DNA of 55,340 nucleotides from Actinomycetes bacterium (GTDB lineage Bacteria > Actinomycetota > Acidimicrobiia > Acidimicrobiales > Palsa-688): contig JAJYMB010000152.1 in the NCBI GenBank assembly GCA_021787365.1, positions 1-55,340 of the forward strand, given 5' to 3'. The notes under the pieces were generated by a model. It made no database searches, was not told the DNA's origin, and worked only from the letters and a program-made list of their open reading frames with translations. Each line of letters starts with the position of its first letter. Position 1 is the first letter of the stretch. Shown here one piece after another: positions 50,869 to 55,340 of the stretch. Position numbers and translations under genes: made by a program.

Positions 50869-52896
50869 GTGGCGAGCCCGGTGACGCCGGCCCCGAGCGG
50901 GCCGAGTTCTCTCAAGATCCGCGCTGTCGCGGTGATGGTTGTCGTCGTTTGCCTGTTTGCCACGTTGCTCGGTCGGCTGTGGTACCTCCAGGTCGCCGAC
51001 GCCAACGTCCCATCTGTGCAGCAGGCCGCCAGCCAGGGTCTGGAGACGATCTACATCCCGGCGCCCCGGGGCGACATCTTCTCGCGTGGCGGCCAGCTGC
51101 TCGCGGGCAACCACATCGAGCAGGTGGTAGAGGTGCAGCCCGACGCCGTCACGGAGCACCCGGGCATAGTCGGCGAGCTCGCGGCAGTACTCGACGAGCC
51201 CGTCGCGCAGGTCAAGGCGGCGATCGACAACCCCCAGTACTCTCCCTACCAGCCGGTACCGGTGGCAGAAGGCGTGAGCAACTCGGTCGCGCTCTCGATC
51301 TACGAAAACCAGAAGCTCTTACCTGGCGTTACCGTGACGGCAGAGCCTATCCGCTACTACCCTTACGGTTCGCTCACGGCCAACATCGTCGGGTACGTGA
51401 GCCAGATCACCGGCTCGGAGTACAGCGCCGACAAATCCCAGATGTGCGCCAAGGGGATCCCCTGCTACACGACGACCTCTCAGGTAGGCCAAGCGGGGGT
51501 GGAGGCGAGCATGGAGCAGTACCTCCGCGGGATACCCGGAAAGGAGGTCGAGGAGGTCAACGCCCAGGGCCAGGTGCTCGGCGTCGCGAGCTACACGCCC
51601 CCCATCCCCGGGGACAACATCGTGCTCTCGATCTCGCTCAAAGACCAAAGAGCTGCCATGACAGCGCTCGAAGACTGGACCAGGAACGCCCGGACCATGG
51701 TTGGCTTTACGAGCTTGCACAGGTACCGGTCGCCGGCGGGCGCCATGGTCGTGGAGGATCCCCGCAACGGCCAACTCCTTGCGCTCGCGACGTACCCTGA
51801 CTACAACGACAATGCCTTCGTGGGGGGCATCAGCGAAAGCCTGTGGAAGTACTACAACAACCCGGCCAACCACTACCCGCTGGAAAACCGGCCGATCGCC
51901 TGGGCAGGGGCCACTGGGTCCACGTTCAAGCTGATAACGGCCACCGCCGCCCTCGACTACGGTGTCAGGAGCCCGTACTACCTGTACCACGACACCGGCG
52001 GCCTCACGGTCGGGGGCCAGTTCTTCCGCGACAACGCCGGCATAGCCGCAGGGTACGTCGACCTGCAGACGGCGATCACCATATCGGACGACGCGTACTT
52101 CTACTCGCTCGGCTACGACCTATGGAAGCTTTGGGCCGGCGGCAAGGGTCACCCCGAGTACCTCCAGAACATCGCCGCGGAGTACGGCCTCGGCCGGTAC
52201 AGCGGCGTCGCCCTTCCCGGCGAGGCCCCCGGCATCGTCCCGAGCCAGCAGGTCTTCACCCGGCAGCACGAGCAGTACCCCAAGGCCTACCCCAATTCGT
52301 ACTTCGACCCCGGCCAGGAGATCCAAGAGGCGATCGGCCAAGGCGAGGACGAAGTGACCCCGCTCCAGCTGGCTGACGCGTACTCGGCGTTCGCCAACGG
52401 GGGCACGCTCTACGTACCCAAAGTCGCCCTCGCAGTCGAAAAGCCCGGCACAGGCGGCAAGCCCAACGGCAAGATCATAAAGCTCTATACGCCGCAGGTG
52501 AAGGACCACGTGCAAATGCCGAGCGCCGCCGACAGGGCGATCATGATCTCTGGGTTCGAGGGAGTGACGTCCAACCCTGCTGGCACCGCCTACGGCGCTT
52601 TCACGAGGTTCCCACTTTCGAAGATCCCCGTCGCTGGCAAGACTGGCACCGCCCAGGTCGGGCCCAACTACTCCCAAGTGGGCTGGCCCAAGTACGTCCA
52701 GAACACGTCGGTCTTCTCGAGCTTCGCGCCTGCCAACGCCCCCCGGTTCGTAGTGGACGCCTTTTTCGAGCAGTCGGGCTACGGGGCGTGCGCGGCCGCA
52801 CCCGCAGTCGTCCAGGAGTACTACACGCTCTTCGGTCTCGCCAAGCACGGTGGCCTCCCCGCCAGCGTCACCTCGACCCTCCCACCCGGTTGCTGA
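50869..52896 (+). CDS. mrdA: Penicillin-binding protein 2, elongation-specific transpeptidase
   Basis: Class B PBP cross-linking peptidoglycan during elongation with RodA. Of 675 residues: one N-terminal membrane helix (VAVMVVVVCLFATLLGRLWYL), the pedestal with PRGDIFSRGG (67-75), then the transpeptidase with S351 in GATGSTFKLI, S406-D-D408 as the second motif, and K591-T-G. The SxD form of motif two is normal for PBP2-type enzymes. GTG start. The gene stop overlaps rodA (TGATG). Confidence 0.95.
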   Translation: MASPVTPAPSGPSSLKIRAVAVMVVVVCLFATLLGRLWYLQVADANVPSVQQAASQGLETIYIPAPRGDIFSRGGQLLAGNHIEQVVEVQPDAVTEHPGIVGELAAVLDEPVAQVKAAIDNPQYSPYQPVPVAEGVSNSVALSIYENQKLLPGVTVTAEPIRYYPYGSLTANIVGYVSQITGSEYSADKSQMCAKGIPCYTTTSQVGQAGVEASMEQYLRGIPGKEVEEVNAQGQVLGVASYTPPIPGDNIVLSISLKDQRAAMTALEDWTRNARTMVGFTSLHRYRSPAGAMVVEDPRNGQLLALATYPDYNDNAFVGGISESLWKYYNNPANHYPLENRPIAWAGATGSTFKLITATAALDYGVRSPYYLYHDTGGLTVGGQFFRDNAGIAAGYVDLQTAITISDDAYFYSLGYDLWKLWAGGKGHPEYLQNIAAEYGLGRYSGVALPGEAPGIVPSQQVFTRQHEQYPKAYPNSYFDPGQEIQEAIGQGEDEVTPLQLADAYSAFANGGTLYVPKVALAVEKPGTGGKPNGKIIKLYTPQVKDHVQMPSAADRAIMISGFEGVTSNPAGTAYGAFTRFPLSKIPVAGKTGTAQVGPNYSQVGWPKYVQNTSVFSSFAPANAPRFVVDAFFEQSGYGACAAAPAVVQEYYTLFGLAKHGGLPASVTSTLPPGC

Positions 52897-54098
52897 TGGC
52901 TCTCACCACTACCGCCCCGCCGGCCCAGGTGAGCGCACCCCCTGCGCCCCGGAGGGTGGCGACCAGCCCCGCTTGGCGCCACTTCGACCCGTTGCTCCTG
53001 CTGGCGGCGGGCGCCGTCACCCTGGTCGGGGTCATCATGGTGTACGCCACGACCCGCTACCCTCTGGCGCTGTCGGGGGCCAACCCGAAGGCCGAGCTCG
53101 AGCGGCAGGCGATCTGGGCGGTCCTCGGTGTCGCCGCCTGCGCAGCCACCCTCGTGTTCGACTACAAGCGCTACCTGTCCTGGGCGCCAGTGCTCTATGC
53201 AGGGACCCTCCTGGCGCTGGCGGCAGCGCTGGTCATCGGGCACAGGATCCTCGGGGCGCAGTCGTGGATCCAGGTTGGGCCCTTCCAGTTCGAGCCGTCC
53301 GAGTTCGCCAAGATCACCCTCATCATGTCTCTCGCCTCCCTCCTCGCCAGCCGCAAAGGGGCTATCTCGATCAGGGTGCTCCTCCTGGTGCTCGGCCTCT
53401 CCGCCATCCCGCTCCTGCTCATCTTCAAACAAGACGCCCTCGGGAGCGCCATCGTCCTCGGGGTCGTCATGGTCGGGATGCTGCTCATGGGCGGGACCAA
53501 GGGCCGGCACATGGTAGTGCTCACGGTCCTCGCCATCGTCGCGATCGTCGGAGTGCTGCAGTCCGGCGTGTTGAAGCAGTACCAGCGGGACCGCCTCACG
53601 ACGTTCCTGCACGCGCCGAGCGGCCTCTCCCAGGGCACTGTAAGCAGCTCGAACCCCTACGCACGGACCATCGAGTACAACCTCGACCAGTCCAAGGTTG
53701 CCATCGCCAACGGCGGGCTGTACGGCCGGGGCCTCTTCCGGGGCCAGATGACCGACCTGTCGTACGTGCCCAACCAGTCCACCGACTTCATCTTCACCGC
53801 CGCGGCCGAGCAGTTCGGCTTCGCCGGCTCCGCCCTGCTCTTGGCGTTGTTCGCCCTGATCGTCTGGCGCACGTGGCGAGCAGCCACCTTGTCAAGGGAC
53901 CTGGCAGGGACCCTCATCTGCACTGGGGCGCTCTGCATGATCACGTTCCAGATCTTCGAGAACATCGGGATGACCATGGGCATAATGCCGGTGGCGGGCA
54001 TAACGCTGCCTTTCATGAGCTACGGGGGCTCTGCCATGGTCGTCGACTGGGTGGCGGTGGGGCTCGTGCAAAACGTCCGGATGCGCCGCTTCAGCTAA
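52896..54098 (+). CDS. rodA: Peptidoglycan glycosyltransferase RodA (SEDS family)
   Basis: SEDS-family polymerase of lipid II, partner of the PBP2 encoded just upstream. From ATG 52896 it has 400 residues and about ten membrane segments. Landmarks: WIQVGPFQFEPSEFAKITLI, KQDALGSAIVLGVVMVGMLLMGG (with the catalytic aspartate), the large outer loop with STDFIFTAAAEQFGFAGSALLL, and GITLPFMSYGGSAMVVDWVAVGLVQNV. An extended frame upstream of 52896 is within the PBP2 gene and not used. Confidence 0.95.
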   Translation: MALTTTAPPAQVSAPPAPRRVATSPAWRHFDPLLLLAAGAVTLVGVIMVYATTRYPLALSGANPKAELERQAIWAVLGVAACAATLVFDYKRYLSWAPVLYAGTLLALAAALVIGHRILGAQSWIQVGPFQFEPSEFAKITLIMSLASLLASRKGAISIRVLLLVLGLSAIPLLLIFKQDALGSAIVLGVVMVGMLLMGGTKGRHMVVLTVLAIVAIVGVLQSGVLKQYQRDRLTTFLHAPSGLSQGTVSSSNPYARTIEYNLDQSKVAIANGGLYGRGLFRGQMTDLSYVPNQSTDFIFTAAAEQFGFAGSALLLALFALIVWRTWRAATLSRDLAGTLICTGALCMITFQIFENIGMTMGIMPVAGITLPFMSYGGSAMVVDWVAVGLVQNVRMRRFS

Positions 54099-54697
54099 TG
54101 CTCAGCTAGCGCTCAGCCGGCGTTAAAGAGAGGTCCGCAGGTCGCGCCCGGCTCCTTCGGTAGACTCGGGAAGTGAGATGACCTCGTCTTTCAGCTGCCC
54201 GTTTTCCTCGAGAGCCGTCTGCTCAGTGCCACGACAGGCAATCTTGGCCTGGTTGGGGTCGCGACTCGGGCCCGGCAAGAAGAAGTTATACGCGCGGCAA
54301 CCGGGAGAAGGCTCCTGGAGGCGGCACTGGCCGGCGGGACAACGATGAACGGACTGTGGCACCGCTGGCGCGGTCGCATGAGGGGGTTCTTCGGGCCGAG
54401 CAGCTCGCCCCGCCTCCCGGTGGCCCCTCCGCTCCGCCAACTTGCGCGGGCAGGCGGCCTGCCCGGGGCCCAGCCACGGACGACGAGGGACTCGGGCCCA
54501 GTACATGGGGAGCCTTCCCACCACGACCGGGATGCTCTTAGTGCGGGGTCGGCTGAGGGCGATAGCCCACAGGTTTTTGCTCCTATGACCGTAGGCGCCG
54601 TCGCGCGACCGGTGTGCCCCCGCCGTTTCCGCGCGCCTTTGCCACGACCTACGCCGGGCGCGCGCCGACGCGTGCCGGCCTGGAAGGGAAGATCTCG
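54099..54697. other. 599-bp region between rodA and rne
   Basis: No confident gene except the weak minus-strand candidate at 54123-54362. Frames that cross it on the plus strand (for example from 54345) encode low-complexity, arginine- and proline-rich sequence with no family resemblance. No strong terminator is visible after rodA. The long leader ahead of rne would be consistent with RNase E-type autoregulation through its own 5' UTR, known for that gene in other bacteria; nothing here proves it. Confidence 0.45.
54123..54362 (-). CDS. Possible small cysteine-containing protein
   Basis: A frame from GTG 54362 to a TAA at 54123 gives 79 residues with protein-like composition unlike neighbouring shadow frames: CPAGQCRLQEPSPGCRAYNF, then ACRGTEQTALEENGQLKDEV and a Ser/Glu-rich end. 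Four cysteines lie in the first 50 residues. No clear ribosome site. It is convergent with rodA. The alternative is chance coding. Confidence 0.3.
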   Translation of the reverse strand: MPQSVHRCPAGQCRLQEPSPGCRAYNFFLPGPSRDPNQAKIACRGTEQTALEENGQLKDEVISLPESTEGAGRDLRTSL

Positions 54698-55340
54698 ATG
54701 TCGGAACAACTGCTCGGCGCAGCAGGTGAAGCCAGCGGAGCTGGCAGTAAAGAAAACAGCGTTGGCGACGGTGGCCCCGATGGTGGCGGGGAACACTTCG
54801 GGCCGGCCCCTCTCAACGGCTCGGAAGATGTAGCCGACACCCACGGCAAAAGCCGCCGGCGCCGGCGAGGCTCACGGGGAGGGCGAAGCCGTCATGCCGG
54901 GAACGAGCGCGAGGCGGCTGGCCTCGACGGCTCCGGGGCCCATGGCGAAGACGCCGAGGCGGCTCCACAAGAGCCCACGCCCGGTACCAGCCGCCAGGAA
55001 GGAGCTAAGGAGCCTGAGCGCCCGGGGGCGCGTCCCGCCGGCGCCGGCCCAATATCAGAGGGCCTGATGCCTAAGGGCCCACCAAAGGGCCCAGTACCTG
55101 GTGGCGTTGTGCCCGCCGAGGCGGTCGCTTCGGGCCCAGCGGCGGGCGCTCCTGCGCCTTCCGGCCCGGTTCGTAGCCGGCCGGTGCCTCCCGGCCCTGT
55201 GCCTCCCGGCCCTGTGCCTGCCGGCCCGGTGGGCAGCGGCCGGGTGTCGAGCAATGGAGCCCTCGCCCCCGAAGAGAGCGGGCCGGCGCCAGCCGAGCCC
55301 CGCAAGCCCAAGATAGGCGACACTCGCCCGGGATCGCCGC
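54698..55340 (+). CDS. rne: N-terminal part of Rne/Rng family ribonuclease, cut by window end
   Basis: From ATG 54698 (AAGGGAAG six bases upstream) an open frame runs without a stop to the window end, 214 residues. The sequence is disordered: MSEQLLGAAGEASGAG, a basic patch GKSRRRRRGSRGGRSRHAG, several Pro/Gly-rich stretches including repeated VPPGP, and RKPKIGDTRPGSP at the edge. The RRRRGSRGGR and KPKIGDTRP blocks are what I expect in the long N-terminal extension of actinobacterial RNase E/G, and the position after rodA agrees with Streptomyces-type gene order. The catalytic S1 and DNase-like domains would lie to the right. Start and end of the real protein beyond the window cannot be seen. 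Confidence 0.7.
   Translation, partial: MSEQLLGAAGEASGAGSKENSVGDGGPDGGGEHFGPAPLNGSEDVADTHGKSRRRRRGSRGGRSRHAGNEREAAGLDGSGAHGEDAEAAPQEPTPGTSRQEGAKEPERPGARPAGAGPISEGLMPKGPPKGPVPGGVVPAEAVASGPAAGAPAPSGPVRSRPVPPGPVPPGPVPAGPVGSGRVSSNGALAPEESGPAPAEPRKPKIGDTRPGSP
55184..55228. repeat. 15-bp tandem repeat in the rne N-terminal region
   Basis: Three copies of GTGCCTCCCGGCCCT: two exact (55184-55198 and 55199-55213) and a third with two changes (55214-55228). They encode VPPGP, VPPGP, VPAGP in the disordered extension. Confidence 0.9.

Noticed and set aside
54345..54833. Plus-strand frame between rodA and rne
   Set aside because: Arg/Pro-rich low-complexity translation and overlap with the better-supported rne start at 54698.
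54191..54844. Long minus-strand frame opposite rne
   Set aside because: Shadow frame; no domain features, and it overlaps the rne N-terminus.

Overview
The window reads as a chromosomal segment of a high-GC actinobacterium. GTG and TTG starts are frequent, stop/start overlaps (ATGA, GTGA, TGATG) are pervasive, and some promoters sit so close to the start codon that leaderless mRNAs are likely. The order tig-clpP-clpX-folC-ndk-mreB-mreC-mreD-PBP2-rodA-rne is a classical actinobacterial block; with a full mre set, one clpP and no valS, an Acidimicrobiia-like rod is my best guess (inference; no 16S is present).

Layout. (1) 1-8.4 kb, carbohydrate and stress accessory genes: a GH39 xylosidase-like enzyme, an ABC-2 exporter pair with its winged-helix regulator beside a TAGCA/TGCTA half-site array, a YceH (DUF480) protein with an 18-bp tandem repeat, a sugar-acid module (HpcH/HpaI aldolase plus IlvD/Edd dehydratase, ATGA-coupled), and a DinB-like protein. 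(2) 8.4-33 kb, a large surface-glycan locus. After a 365-bp leader region with a long hairpin, about 13 plus-strand genes run almost without gaps: GT2 and GT4 glycosyltransferases, a small anchored protein, a DUF2206-like polytopic protein, a membrane-anchored GH26-like enzyme, an internally deleted GT4, a Wzx-like flippase, another GT2 and a nucleotidyltransferase. A minus-strand trio follows (secreted GH26-like paralogue, a GT-A/GT-B fusion, a 2H phosphoesterase), then more glycosyltransferases and UDP-glucose dehydrogenase. No recognisable initiating phosphoglycosyltransferase, Wzz/Wzc or secreted polymer exporter is seen. (3) 33-40.5 kb, a catabolic/uptake operon: a HisD-family dehydrogenase with altered metal-site residues, a complete LIV-type ABC importer (binding protein, two permeases, two ATPases) and an enolase-superfamily dehydratase resembling cis-3-hydroxy-L-proline dehydratases. 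(4) 40.5-42.6 kb, two uncharacterised minus-strand proteins flanking tRNA-Pro(TGG). (5) 42.9-55.3 kb, the housekeeping proteostasis, folate, nucleotide and cell-elongation block, ending inside the disordered N-terminus of an RNase E/G gene cut by the window edge.

How the genes work together. Ugd would supply UDP-glucuronate; the GTs would build a heteropolysaccharide that the flippase moves and the DUF2206 pair and GH26-like proteins act on outside. The LIV operon appears to import an amino-acid-like compound that the enolase-superfamily and HisD-like enzymes process. The most novel-looking elements are the GH26-like pair in the glycan locus, the HisD-like/LIV/enolase operon, the deleted GT4, and the regulatory structures at 4260-4302 and 8595-8648. 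Family calls are from reading motifs, not from database searches.
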